A stretch of DNA of 64,000 bases from Paragordius varius (lineage: Eukaryota; Nematomorpha): positions 2,790,001 to 2,854,000 of the forward strand of contig OZ176056.1 in NCBI GenBank assembly GCA_964247055.1. The letters run 5' to 3'. Below are positions 46,713 to 59,874 of the stretch, piece by piece; position 1 is the stretch's first letter; each line of letters begins with the position of its first letter. The notes under the pieces were generated by a model. It did not search any database. It saw nothing but the letters and a program-made list of their open reading frames with translations, and was not told where the DNA came from. The translations under genes and the position numbers were made by a program.

Positions 46713-46917
46713 ATGTTTTAACAAATATTATAACAGATTAAAACATATGACATGTGGTACTAACAATTTTTGCTAGTTCAACGCCGAAATTCGGGAAGAT
46801 TTATTCAAAATATTTGTTAGAGAAAATTAATTTACTAAAATCTAGTATTTAAAATTCGCTAGCCGCAGAAATTTTTTGGAAAGCCGCATCGGCTCGCAAG
46901 CGTGTTAAACACCCCTC

Positions 46918-47905
46918 ATTTAATCAGATCGTCTCAGTTTTAATAGATGGTCCGTGTTTATTATGGCAATTTCAACATAGCATTTATTATAAAGTATACG
47001 GAGAAAACTACTATCTCGAAATTATTATCGTTATGATAAAGATAGACTTTGTATTTTAAAAACAAATGTAAATACAGACTGCATGAATTGTGTTTCAAGG
47101 CGTATGACTTCAAGAGTTGAGCAAGTATAAATGGTAAATTATGAGAATTAAATATTATTGGTTTCTATTAATTATTTTCGAATCACCGCAATTTAAGTAC
47201 CGCCGGCGCCCCCTGCAAAAAGCCATCCGCCAAGTTAAATAATTTAGAAAAGTGTATATAACTTATATTAAGTAGACTGCTATCATATTATCTGATTATT
47301 ACGTATTTGAAAATATATAAAAAATAAATTAAATTTTTTATACTTTTTAAATATGGAAATATGTAAATGCAACTAAACTATCCCAATTTGAATCGAACTA
47401 CTGAAATGAATGTGTTGCATCCAAGTGTTAACTATACCAGGTTTATTTAAACAATATAATAAATACAATTGTTTTTTTATTTTTTTATATAATCAATATA
47501 CACAAAACAAGCAATCAATAGGTTATCTAATTTTATGTGTGAGAGGTCTAGTGCCAGCCTTTTTTTCGTAAAACATCCTAATCAAATCATAAAAATTTGT
47601 TATTATATACATTGAAAATAACATTAACTCAAATGATAGCTAAAAATATTTGGTATGGTAATTGAACTCTAAACACGAACTAATTAACAAGAAAAAAGTT
47701 AAGTATTCTTAGTATTTAGATTGTTATATACCAAGGTGTAATAAAAAAATTATCATAAAAGGCAAGATAAAAATAATAACAATATAATTTTTAGAGATAC
47801 AAAATTGAACTGCCCTCATCATTTATTAGATTTCCTATTATATTTGTCAGTTATACCTCCCTTTAACAATTATAACTTGGAATTTTCTTTTTTATTTCAA
47901 TTGAT
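46918..47905. other. Upstream region of gene B
   Basis: Presumed promoter side of the Ig/FN3 gene B. Holds a fragment (47,384-47,435) of the inverted-repeat MITE found in the gene's own long intron. No gene seen. Confidence 0.4.
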
Positions 47906-47975
47906 ATGACCAGCATTATGAAATATATTTGGATATTATTATGCTTTACATTGCTATATGGTCAATCAGTTACAG
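47906..47975 (+). CDS. Gene B first exon: signal peptide
   Basis: ATG at 47,906 opens MTSIMKYIWILLCFTLLYGQ, a classic signal peptide with a short polar start, a hydrophobic core and small residues before the likely cleavage site. The exon ends SVTG in phase 1 at donor GTAATT (47,976). That phase and orientation fit exactly with the phase-1 exons that follow from 51.3 kb, so this is the best candidate for the first coding exon of the Ig/FN3 gene of copy B. A second in-frame ATG at 47,918 is an alternative start. The distance to the next sure exon (about 4.8 kb) makes the link an inference. Confidence 0.65.
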
Positions 47976-50769
47976 GTAATTAAATTTTTATGATATATTT
48001 GATCGGGTAACTGATTCCTATGCTATTTTATCTAATAAGTTAATTTTTGAATGTATCATAATAATAAAAAAGTTGAAATAATTTGACCATTTTATGGCTA
48101 CATTCCTAAAAAAATATTCATAAGGAAATAATCCAAATAATTTTTGTAAATTAAAATAAGTTTAAATATGATCCCTTTTACGATTACCCCTGTCGCCTAT
48201 TCATTATACTAAATTTGGTTGTTAGCGAAATTTTCGGGATGAGTTGGCCTAATTTCAAGCAAATGAAAAAAATCAAGCCAATTTTTATCCATTAATACAA
48301 TTTAGAAAAATTCGACAACTTGTTTGGAATCGAATTACTGCAGCTTTTACAACATATTCTTTAATAGCGTTAAATTCTCATTATATTGATAATATAATGA
48401 TTTATCAATATATATTACAATTTCCTAGTTTTTTGCGTAAGATTATTTAGATAAATCTTACTTTGTTTAGTCGTTGTTGATTTTGAGATTCAAATAAGTT
48501 GTTAAACACTATGGGTTAGTAATTAATTTATGATTGCCAACTTTGTGTTATTTTCCGATTCTCATTAACAATTGTCCAAATTCTTAAAAATATAAGAAAT
48601 CTTTTGGAATATTGACAACAGTTCTTCTTAAATGTCAATTTTTTTATCAAATAATATTGATATAAAATTTAAAATTAATCCTAAACTCAAATGTCTTTAA
48701 TAGGCAACAAAATAATTATTATTTAATCTTTTTGGTTCTATATATTTTTTTGAAAAAATGGGCTAGGAATAATTTGTAATATCTAACATTAACTCAATAT
48801 AATATAAACCATGTTATAAAAGCATGAGTCAAAACGGTTTAAAGCAAGAGTGTCCAACACATGGCCCTCCGAATGCGACCCTTCTAGACATTTTGTGCAA
48901 CCACAAATTTGAAATAAGACTTTAAATAATTAGCAAAAATAGTGCTTTTTATGAAATAAATTTAGGAAGAATGATATTGTTGAATTATCTGCCACGGATG
49001 TGGTTAACTATATCCACAACCGTTTTAATTACTAAATTGAGTTTATCTTTCACACGCGAAACCAAGTTTTGCTGATGAATAAAGCAGTGAAAGGATAAAA
49101 TATTTTGCAAATTATTTTGGTTTTTCAAAAGAGGAATAAATATTTTATTTATTCCAATCATAGAGGGATAGCCATCTGTGCAGATCAAAACCAATTTTTC
49201 ATAGAAATACCATTATTATCGAAAAAAGTGTTAATTATTTCGAGAAAATTACTTCCTTTCGTGGTATTATTCATTGGTAAAAATTTTAAATATTTATCGT
49301 TGATTATGTTGTCGTTGCAAAATCTTACGAAGAGCGTACATTGAGGTGTTGTACCAATATCAATGCTAAAATCAATAGCATTATTAAATTTGCAGCCAAT
49401 AATGTATTTGACATATCTTCAATGCGTCGAGCACATGTTGCAGAAAGTTGAATTTTTTTAATATGCCTCATGATTTGATTTTTATATAGAATTTATCAAA
49501 TGAAAAAGTGCAACCATTTATTAGACATTCTTTTAGTTGGGAATCAGTAAACGGTTTTATATTTTTTGCTAAAATTTAACAAATTTCATACGAAGCTAAT
49601 TATACAACTTTTTCCTGGGAGAAAGCTATGGACATAATAGATTTTCTTTTCTGGTATAATTCCTTAATCTTTTTATATTTTTCGTTTTTCCTCATGATTT
49701 TCTGGTAATTTATAAGAAAAATGGATTGTAAAATTCTTTCAATATTGTATTTTTTTATAATTATGTTGTCCTTACATATAAGGTAGGTAACAACATTTTT
49801 ATTTTAAACGACAAAGAATTTTTCTTCCCATTCTTTTTAAAGGGCGATTTTTATCGAATAATTTACGTTTTTTAGCATTAGATGTCATCCTTTGAATTTA
49901 TGTTTAAATATGTTGTAAATTTTTTCAAAAAATAGAAATATAATTTGAACTACACTATAAAAAACAAATTGAAATTTAATGATGTTTATTAAAAATATTT
50001 TATGGGGGTTATAAAAAATGAGGCAGGATAGCTATGAAAAGATGTTTTGGGTGAAAGACTTGCTTAAATACAAAAAAGGAAAGCATTAAAAATTTCAAAA
50101 TAGAAAAGAAAATATACAGAAACAATGTGTGCCAAATTTTTGAAATTATTTAAATGTAGGGAAATTTTTCTACATTTCAAATTGGGTAAAAAATAAAAAC
50201 TACCAAAAGAAAATAAATTAAAATTAAAATAATCGAAAATTCGTTTATGGATTTGAAAAATGATGTAATCAATATGGTCATAGGGCAATTTTGAAGCACT
50301 CTTAGGGCCGCATGCGGCCCGCAGGCCGCGGTTTGAGGATCACTGTCTTAAGATTTTCATCATGTATCAAAAAATAAACATATTGCTATAAATTTGCATT
50401 CATTGTAAATTTTAGAACGGAAAAAATTAGGACTTTCAAACCACTAAAATTTTAATTTTTATAAAAATATTGTTTGGATTGTTATATGTAATAATATATC
50501 TTGATATTTTTGGAATGAAGCATTTTTTCCCAAAAATTTTATTTATCATGTGTGCAAATTTCCCCCATTTTATAAAAATTTTACCACAAAATTGATGATT
50601 TAATCACATGCAATTAAAACCAAAAGCACCATGATAATATTGATCTATTTTCCTTTCTTAATGTATCTTTTAACAGGATATTTTTGTAACCTAGGAAATT
50701 TATTTTGTGCAAAACTAATGTAATTATTTTGTACCAAAAAAAAATTAAATGGCCTATTTAATTATACAG
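47976..50769 (+). other. Gene B first intron (holds a hAT relic)
   Basis: Mostly AT-rich filler plus the decayed GTF2IRD2-type hAT at 48,845-50,342. No exon identified in it. Confidence 0.5.
48845..50342 (-). mobile_element. Decayed GTF2IRD2-type hAT relic
   Basis: Begins CAAGAGTGTCCAACACATGG (48,845) and ends GCGGTTTGAGGATCACTG (50,342), both hAT-style termini with GC-rich GCGGCCC blocks inside, though not well matched to each other. On the minus strand, broken pieces match a GTF2IRD2/ZBED5-like transposase. RKLFDKNRPLKKNGKK lies near 49,850. NNAIDFSIDIGTTPQCTLF (49,360) matches the first-Asp region. VLICTDGYPSMIGINKIF at about 49,190 corresponds to the family CTDGAPAMVG, and LSFHCFIHQQNLVSRV follows near 49,090. 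Many stops and frame changes, so it is dead. Confidence 0.75.
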
Positions 50770-50813
50770 AAGAACCTGTGAGCGGATCTGGAATTTTTCC
50801 AGTAAAAAAGATA
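50770..50813 (+). CDS. Candidate linker exon of gene B (GSG motif)
   Basis: After acceptor ATACAG (ending 50,769) the phase-1 frame reads EEPVSGSGIFPVKK, reminiscent of the GSG mini-exon a at 17.6 kb. A donor in the right phase is not visible: GTAAAA at about 50,802 gives phase 0 and the position after KK reads AT, not GT. It may be a degenerate exon or chance. Confidence 0.3.
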
Positions 50814-50929
50814 TGGCTATTATTCAATTCTTTTATTATTATTTAAGGATAAACTATTTTTATATTCCCGTTACTTCAAGGCGGTTTTCAGAGCTAAAAA
50901 TTATATATAGAATTTTTTCAACTATAAAA

Positions 50930-51290
50930 GCGGCATCACTTATAATAAAATTTTAAATTATCAAATTTTTTTAAACCTACGCTATGACGAAAGGTTAAAT
51001 TAGGATTAAAAATTGAAAGTTTTTCTTATAAAATCATGTTTTTAGTTTCCTTTAAACATACTCTGTGGCTGGGGTCGGCACGGTCCAATGTAAGCCCTTG
51101 CGCGGACAAATAATCTATAAAATTATAAAATAAAAATTTAGAGCCTTCATTTGCTATTATTTATTTTCTATCGTCTTACTAACTTGTAAAAATAAAACAG
51201 TTTTTAAAAAATAAGTCATCATCGGACTTTCACTTAATATAAGAATTTAAAGCAAAACAGTTATCAGAAAATTTGTTTAATTATGTTTAA
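50930..51290 (+). repeat. Module copy lacking the FN3b exon
   Basis: Matches the flanks of the FN3b exon region (about 2,575-2,630 and 2,998-3,293, and their copy B equivalents). The roughly 370 bp carrying the FN3b exon are absent: ACGCTATGAC is followed almost directly by AAATTAGGATT. Confidence 0.75.
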
Positions 51291-51291
51291 A

Positions 51292-51331
<40 letters not shown>

Positions 51332-51332
<1 letters not shown>

Positions 51333-51376
51333 TCTAGTACCTTCTAGCGGTGATGTTTCTTCCAGATCAATCGACG
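51332..51376 (+). CDS. Gene B linker mini-exon
   Basis: Copy B equivalent of the mini-exon at 82-126, identical in sequence, with a longer TA run before the acceptor. Encodes LVPSSGDVSSRSID in phase 1, directly upstream of Ig1. Confidence 0.45.
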
Positions 51377-52759
51377 GTATTATAAATTAAATTAACAAAT
51401 AAACTGAATATATCTCTTCTTAATCTTTTAATTGGTTTTCAATGTCAGACCAATTTTTTTTATTTAATAACCGGTGGTATTGTATTAAAATTAAAACACG
51501 TGTATTTCAATTTTTTGATGATTATATATGAAAATAATTATTTTACACATATAGAACATGTTTGATTTTACTTGAAAATTTATAGGAATTAAGATAACTT
51601 ATTTGTAAATAAAAATACATCAATTATATTTTTCCTTATCAGAAAAAAATTAAATTGTGAAAAATTTTTTAAACTGCAATTATCGCCTTTTAAAATTTTA
51701 TCCGCATATTTTTCAAAATGACTAATATTTAATTCTAACTATAATTTATGATTAAAAAAATTTGATCCCTTAAATCAAATTAAAATAAGCACTCAGTTTC
51801 AGAAGCATAAATTAATACAATTCAATTCTAAACCTAAATATTAGGTTTTATCAAACAATTAAAGAATGAATATTTTATCATTTTAAAACATTATGTTTAT
51901 ATATCTCCATCTCTACTACAAACAGAGGTTTATTAATGTTAAATTATTTTTCATATTACCTATACACCCGTATCAGGTCCTCAACTAAAACGTTTCCCAT
52001 TAAGATGTAATATAAAATAAAAATAACCACATTTTTCCCTAATAGCATAATTGAATTCCGCGTATAAACCGTAAATCTATTTTTACAATTGCATCATGTT
52101 ATAATAAAAAGACATTAGGTTTAATGCATATTTTTTTAATATACTAACAAAAATTTTATATTTTTAATTAAACAGGAATTTGAGTTACTAAAACATATTT
52201 TGCTAAAATTGACGTGTTTTATATCAACTACATTCATTCAATCTGTATTTGTGTAATGAGTACTAAACGTGAAATTATCAAATAAATGGGCGGTTTCTTA
52301 CCAACTTGTATTGTGAGGATTCGACACTATAAAAATTAATTTCTTATATCGAATTGGCCGTGGGAAAATATTTTCTAATAAATGAGAAAGGCTGGATTTA
52401 TATGCATATATGTTTTTGAAACTATTTATCCAATTTACCAAAAGATTGAATTATGTTTTCAAGGTTATTGCAAAATTTTTTTTTAATATATCATGACATA
52501 ATTATGGCAAAAATATAGGGTGTTACAGATCCCTCAGATAAGTAAAAATATTTAATATGGTTAGTTGTCGTTTTTTATCAATCACTATCTAACCAATTTT
52601 GATAGCTATGATAGTTATATATGTAATATTTAAGATGCTCCATGATATACCTTTGCAAACCTGTTAAAATGTATATTAACTTAGTTCCAAATATCTTTCT
52701 TTAAAGAAACAATAATTTTTTAATGCGAATTAAAAATGACCTCTTTTGTCAAATTATAG

Positions 52760-53017
52760 ATAATATCTTTGAAGAAAAGTCAAAAAATCAGATATTAAAT
52801 ATTGGGGAATATTTAAGTATATGGGTCAAGCTAGTGGAAAACTTTTCTAATGATAATAAATGTCAATGGATATTGAATGGTAAAGAAATCACGACAGTTT
52901 ATAGACAAAAATCAAAAACTTATTCTTACACAAAAGACATGATCAACTTAACAGATGGTGGAAATTATACCTTTAGCTGTGGTTCAAAATCAATAAATAT
53001 CTCAGTGAGAATCATTG
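52760..53017 (+). CDS. Gene B Ig1 exon
   Basis: Identical to the copy A Ig1 exon (1,515-1,772), including splice sites. It carries the Cys-x-Trp and Tyr-x-Phe-x-Cys landmarks of an Ig domain. Confidence 0.8.
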
Positions 53018-53102
53018 GTAAATATGTTAATATATATTAAGTTGTAGTTTTTAATATATAAATATAAATATTTCAAAACAAGATACATTTTATTTTATTT
53101 AG

Positions 53103-53324
53103 AACCAGTACCAATGACTTATAGCCATAATCAAGTTAATATTGATTTTTCTCGAGTCATACAAAAAAATGAATTGTACAATGTTACTATATTGGAAGAC
53201 TATCATATACATGATGACAAAAAGAATTTCTCAGAACTAAGCCCATACATACATCATTCACCTAAATTTGAAATTATATGCATTTCAAATTTGATAGAAG
53301 AATACTGTTCTCCTCTAATTCCAA
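53103..53324 (+). CDS. Gene B FN3a exon
   Basis: Copy of 1,858-2,079 with one amino-acid change (Met to Ile in the EDYHMHDD segment). Same acceptor and same weak donor GTTATT. Confidence 0.7.
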
Positions 53325-53911
53325 GTTATTTTATGATAATTTTAATTTAATAATATATATACAGCGTCCTAAAAATTTATTGATGAAAAATTTATTCTGA
53401 TTTGAAAAATTCAGAATCGTGTGGTATTTTTGATTTTGGTTCTAAAGAGTGATATAAGGAAGTTTTCACATTGTGGTAACTAATCAATATCAGAAAATAT
53501 AAAATTAAGGCACTTTTTTATAAATGAAATTTTTTGGTCAATGCTAAATGCCTTATGCCAAAAAATACTAAAATATGTCAAAAACAGATGAAAGCAAAAC
53601 AATATTTTTAAAATAAATTATTTGTTGGCTCCACCAAATTTTTTCGCTATTCTAAAATGGGTTACTATTAAAATAAATACAAAAATGCCGAGATTGCGCG
53701 ATAAAAATTTTGATAATATGCTAAAAATTTAAAAAAAAAATTAAAAATTATTTTTCAAAGAAATTAGATAGAAAAAGTAACATTTTGCTAGAAATTGAAT
53801 TGTTAACCAGCGGGACTTATAATAAAATTTTAAATTATCAAAAAAAAATTTAATACACTATGACAAAACATATTATTTGGAACAATTTACAATAAGGGGT
53901 ATTTTATGTAG

Positions 53912-54166
53912 AAATTTACCGGGTCTATAATTTGCAATATGAATATCTGCCTAATTTGGATATAAAGTTGTATTGGTCATCAACTTACAGCCCAAAAGTT
54001 AAAATATATGAAGGATACAATTGTGAGAATTTTATAAACGAAACAACCGAGCACGCTTACATTCTAAAATACACAACTATTATCAAGAAAAATCAAACTT
54101 ATTGCTTACAAACTGTGAATCAAAGCGCAAATTTGTTTGAAAGGATAGCCGTAACAATACCAACAA
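53912..54166 (+). CDS. Gene B FN3b exon
   Basis: Copy of 2,668-2,922. The unpaired Cys before the B-strand Trp in copy A is Tyr here (KLYWSS), the more usual kind of residue at that place. Confidence 0.7.
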
Positions 54167-54625
54167 GTATTATTTAGTTATAATTGTGAGACAATTAAAA
54201 CATGTAAAAAGATGATATAAAACTTGTTTTGTAAACTTCGGTCAAATTAGGATTAAAAATTCAAAGTTTTTCTTATAAAATCATGTTTTTGTTTCTTTTA
54301 AACATATTCTGCGGCTGGGGCCGGCACGGTCCAATGTAAGCCCTTACGCGGACAATAATCTATAAAAATTAAAAATAAAGTTTAGAGCCTTCATCTGCTA
54401 TTATTAATTTTCTATAGTCATACTAACATGTAGAAATAAAACAGTTGTTAAAACATAAGTCATCGTTGTACTTTCAATTAATATAAGAATTTAAAGAAAA
54501 ACAGTTATCAAAAAATTTGTTTAATTATGTTTATTTAAACGTCATGTTCCCAAAATTACCTAGCTTAAAAAAAGTATATACATTATATATAATATATCGT
54601 ATTTAATTGCAAATTTCTACAATAG

Positions 54626-54880
54626 ATATATTTTTACAAACATCCAAAAAAATTGTTAAGAATGTTGGGCAAGATTTTGAACTTTTTGTCAGACTAGCAA
54701 TCAAAATTCAAAATTTCACAGGAATCTGGCAAATAAATGGTACCGAAATTAAAGATGGTTTTAAGAAAAAATCCTGGGATACTTACACACATGTAAGAGC
54801 GAATGTTAGCAAAAATGATACTGGAACATACACATTTGTGGTTGGACCCAAATCAATAAGCATTAATGTGAAAGTTATAG
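54626..54880 (+). CDS. Gene B Ig2 exon
   Basis: Copy of 3,382-3,636 with Pro-to-Ala (RLAIK) and Arg-to-Gln (IQNFT) changes and one silent change near the donor. It also lacks the two core Cys of a standard Ig domain. Confidence 0.8.
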
Positions 54881-57800
54881 GTAAATCTATTTTTTAATAA
54901 TCTATTTATTTTTTTATAATTTTAATATACTATAATATTTTTAATATCATTTACATTACAAATTCACCCTTGAACAATTCGAATTTAGTTTTTCAAGAAA
55001 ATATTAACTATATTTTATATTTCATATAATTAAATATTTTTTATAATTGAAATATGAAAATAAAACCTAAGTTATAAAAATATATTTCCAAATGAATAAT
55101 ATTAGCCTGAAAACACATGTTTTTTTAGGGTGAATATGATTTGTAAATGGTATATATTCTAATAAAAAATCTATCTGGATACTATAATGGCTGTGGTATA
55201 TAATCTTAGGAGTTATTTAATAAAATAACTTTCGTAAGTAAATATATTCGGAAAGGGAAATGCCTGAAAATTATCATGATTGCCAAAAATGATGTTTACA
55301 ATTATGCTTCATAATCAAATATATCACTAAAATATATTTATTACATATATAAAAATAATACTTTAAATATTTTTAAAAGTTTTTATTTTTTCGCTAAATA
55401 GTGTAGTTCTCTTAACACTTGGATACAACACATTCATTTTGGTCCTTCGATTCAAATTGGGGTAGTTGAACCATGCCTGTTAAAAATTATATTTAACACT
55501 TTGATTCAAATTGGGGTATCTAAATACCCCAGACTAAATTTAAATTAAGATTTTTAAAAAACAACTGAATGAAACGGTCCCATTTAAATTTATGCTTCTA
55601 TCCTTATAAAAATTACATAAATATGCCATAATATGTAAATAAAATTTTGTTTTGAAAAAAAAGTTCCATCTCAAACTACTTCGACGCCATTTTTATTTTA
55701 AATTTTTTTTTGCAAAATATCGTCTTCATTTAACATTTCGATTCAAATTGGGGTATCTAAATACCCCAGGCTAAATTTAAATTAATATTTTAACAAACTA
55801 CTAAAGGAAACGGTCCCAATTTAAATTTATGCTTCTATCATAATAAAAATATAAATATGCCAAAATATCTTGATAAATTGTTTTGAAAAAAAAGTTCCAT
55901 GTCAAACTACTTCGACGCCATTTTTATTTTGCAAAATTTTTGCAATATATCGTCTTATAATAATTTTAAGGGTAAAATTAAAGGTAATTTTTTATTTGAT
56001 TTACATCTAACATTGATTGAAAAAGAAAATGCGGTTTATTTTGTATTATTTTTTAATTTTACCATTTCACACATGTCACGTTGACTAAATTTTAACCTTT
56101 CGGTTTTGGCTTAAAATAAGTAATATCAAGTATTTTTGAATAAATTTTTTTAAATATTTGGTTTTATTAATGTTATATAAGTGCAAAATTTTGCAATGGT
56201 TTTGATTCCTTCCATATTTTTTAAATAATTTAATTTTAAACAGGCCTGGGGTATTTAACCACCCCAATTTGAATCGAAGGACTAAAATGAATGTGTTGTA
56301 TCCAAGTGTTAAGAATTATGGAAGGAATATAAACCATAACAAAATTTTGCACTTATATAACATTAATAAACCGGAGTATATAAAAAAAAAATTCAAAAAT
56401 ACTTGATATTACTTATTTTAAGGTAAAACCTAAAGGTAAAAATTTAGTCAACGTGGCATATCATTGATTAAATTAAAGAATAATACAAAAAAACCACTTT
56501 TTTTATTAATATCAATTTATATGATTTAAATAAAAAATTAGTTTTACTATACCTTGAAAATAAATGAACACGATATTTTGAAAAAAATTTGCAAAATAAA
56601 ATTGCATCCAAGTAGTTGGACATGAAAATTTTTTTTAAATTAAACTTTATTTAGATATTTTAGATTATTTATATAATTTTTATTGGTATAGAAGCATAAA
56701 TTTTAATTAGGACTGTTTCCTTCAGTAGATTTTTTTAAATTTAATTAGGTCTGGGGTGTTTAGATATCCAATTTGAATCAAAGTGTTTAAATGACACAAA
56801 GATGCTGAGCGCGCTGAAAAATTTAATTTTATCCTAAATTATAACTTAAAATATTATTTAAAACTGCAGTTTTAAATTTTTAAAAATTAACTATTATATT
56901 ATGTTAATATTCTGTCCCATATATATATATTTTTTGGTATGATAACGGGATAAAAACACTTAGAATATATATTGAAAAATATTGTTAATATAATAATGAT
57001 AAACATTTTTAATATCTCAAACTTTAAATATTCGTTAATTTATGATTTATCTTAAATATTTTTTTACAAAATTACATCTAAATTTTAAGCAAAGGCTTTT
57101 AATTGAAATTTTGCGTAAGTAGTGTTCAGCATCATCAAATTATATAGAATTAAAGTAAAGTGTTTTTATGCGGTTTCTATTATAAAATTGTACGAAATAC
57201 GTTCCAACAATGTTAAAAATAAATTTTTTAAAAAAAAGGATGCATTTTTTAAAAAATATTTTTAGTTAATAAAATTTAGCTTAATTTATCATATTTATTG
57301 CGCCTCGGCATTTTTGCCTTTATTGTAAGAGAACAGCCCATTATAAAAGAACCAAACAGTTTGGGACTTTTGGAGCCCCAATCCTATAACTAATTCTTTT
57401 AAAATAATTGTTTGGCTTTTTATTAATAGTTTATTATATATTATATATTTAAAATGAAGCTTATAGCTTTCAAAAAAAATTATCTGAAAAAATGTGTGCA
57501 GATTTTGTCAATTCTATATTAAGTATAATAAAAAAGTGTTCTATATTGCTCGTAAGTAAAAGGAAATGTACTAAGATATTCCCAATATAAATCCTTATCG
57601 AAATATTATTATATCAGGGTATCTTTTTGTTACCCCCCATAGGAAGCAGTGTGATACTGAGCATCTTTATTTTAGGCTAAATGCTTTATTTCAAAAATAT
57701 TGTAGTATTACATACTATAATTTAAAGCAGAACAATATCTTAATATTTTAATTTAAAAAACGTGGTCCAAGTCTCAAAATATTTAAACCGTTAAATGGTC

Positions 57801-59382
57801 TAGTTATCTTAAAAAACGCAATGCGGATGAGATAACAACATTTTTAATATATAATTGTTTCGCAATATGTTGAACATATTTTTAGATGCAATGTAAAAAA
57901 CACTTTAAGGAATTCGAAAATATTTGAATGCCAAATGTTAGAATAGGGTTCGAGGTTTAATTAAGTTCAACATCAACGATATATATATAGAAAAGGGGTA
58001 TATATAGAAAGGTTTGTTTTACCGTTTCACCTTACTCCAAAACATCTTAAAATACGCATCAAAATTTTATAAAATTATAACTTTTAACCAAACTAGGCTT
58101 TTAATATAATTTTATTTGATGTTATATCCCATATATGCAAATTCTTATCGCAAAATTTAGTTTATTTTAGAAGGCGTCAAATATATATGACGTTCGAGAC
58201 TCACATCTTATAATTAGAATTAATGAAGCTTTCTTTCTTTTAATACTCCTGACATTTTGGGGTAATATACCCTATCCTTTTACCTTTTATAGACGCTTGC
58301 AAAAAAAATTTATTTAAAATTCCTTATTTAATACTTTTTACACGCCATTTTTTCAATTATTTAAATCGCTAGTACAACATGCAATAAATAAATATGTTGG
58401 TTGAACAACGTAAGCAATTAACTTTCGAAGGCTCTAATTACGATTTAACACCAAATTTTCGTAATTGATTTCGATATCAGTTGTGCTTTTGAATCGTGTT
58501 CTGGAGCTATCTATATTTAGGGCTCTGGAAAAAATTAAAATTTTAAATTGTTTACACCCTGTGTCCTGCGTAAAAATTTTTTTCTTAGATAGCCCAGCGA
58601 ATTCATTTGGCGAAAAAAATTAATTTATAGATGACCTGGTTGACATAAGAGAAAATTTAAATTTAGCATCAAAATTTTATCATTTAATTTAACACAATAA
58701 AATACATATAAGATTAATAAATTATTTTTTTGAGTAATACTGTCTGAGCGGGAAGTGGAATTCAACAATCTGCATACAGGTTTACATATAATATTTTTAC
58801 TGAGATTTACGGATATTGGTGGAAATTACATTAATTGTAAATCCTATTTTGCATTAATTTATATAGATTATGATTCCTGCTCATATAAATTCCAAAATAA
58901 AACAGTTATTTTATTATACACTCGCTCATAGTGGCAATAAATGAAAATTAAAACAATATTTTATTAATTTTATTTAATATATGCGTTTTTAGTATAAATT
59001 ATAAATGTTAATAAATTTAAAGTTAAAAAATTTTTAAGTTCATAACATTTTAATTGTGTAAGAAATATGTTAAAGGTTTAAACAGGATTTTTGATCTGAG
59101 TTTTAATAAAACCCTAATTATATGATTTTAAGCTATTAGATATGTAAATATCTGATATCTATAAATAATTAAATATCTCAAGTTTAGATTATTTTTTCCT
59201 TGAATAGATTTAATTTCCCGATTTTTGCCCAACTTTGATTTTTCAAATTTAATAAAAAACAAATTACAATTTTTGTGGCATCGCTGGTTATAGGCTATCA
59301 TATAATAATCGACTCTTTTTGCTTGCAAACAGGGTGCAACATAAGATGCGATAATTTAGTATACAATCTTAAAATGAAGATT

Positions 59383-59455
<73 letters not shown>

Positions 59456-59628
59456 CATTACTTATACAAAAATTGCTTATGATTATTATTATTAATACGT
59501 GAAATTAATCAATTCAATGACAACGTTTTTTTAGTTGTTACTTATTAAGCAGAATTTTCTTAATATATGAAAGCGACTGTTATAGTTATTACGACCATTT
59601 ATACTAATAATTTGTTTTATTTATAAAG
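54881..59628 (+). other. Long gene B intron with MITEs
   Basis: Equivalent of 3,637-8,337: the same MITE set (inverted-repeat element at about 55,409-56,313) and an expanded (TA)n tract at 59,389-59,452. The open frame of alternating Ile-Tyr there is the microsatellite, not a gene. Confidence 0.6.
59389..59452. repeat. (TA)n microsatellite, expanded
   Basis: About 32 TA units just upstream of the FN3c exon, roughly twice the length of the copy A run. Confidence 0.9.
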
Positions 59629-59874
59629 ATCCTTTAGTATCCAAACTCTATCCCGATCAGGTTACAACTGATTTTTCACCAGTTGTGGAACAAAATCAAA
59701 CTTATTATGTTAGTATTTATGAAAATGAATTTGAAGTTAACGAAGAATATATAAGGAATAATACCCAACTAACACCCTACACATATGAAATACCTCCAAA
59801 TTTTGAGGGATCATATACTTTTTGTATCACCGCTTCTTTCGAGGAATATTGTGCGGAGGAGATTGATATTCCAG
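59629..59874 (+). CDS. Gene B FN3c exon
   Basis: Identical in protein to copy A 8,338-8,583, with the same splice sites. Confidence 0.72.

Larger units (their letters stand above)
44913..46917. mobile_element. hAT-like element hosting an LTR element
   Basis: Starts CAGGGGTTTCCAACACAAATAG (44,913) and ends GCAAGCGTGTTAAACACCCCTC (46,917), imperfect inverted repeats of the CAGGGGTG hAT type. Its inner GCAAAATAT and GCCGCATCGGCTC blocks surround the LTR element. With that removed only about 290 bp remain, so it is a small MITE. The target duplication is degraded (ccttaaac / atttaatc). Confidence 0.55.

Noticed and set aside
59275-59502. Open frame with alternating Ile-Tyr
   Set aside because: It is translation of the (TA)n microsatellite.
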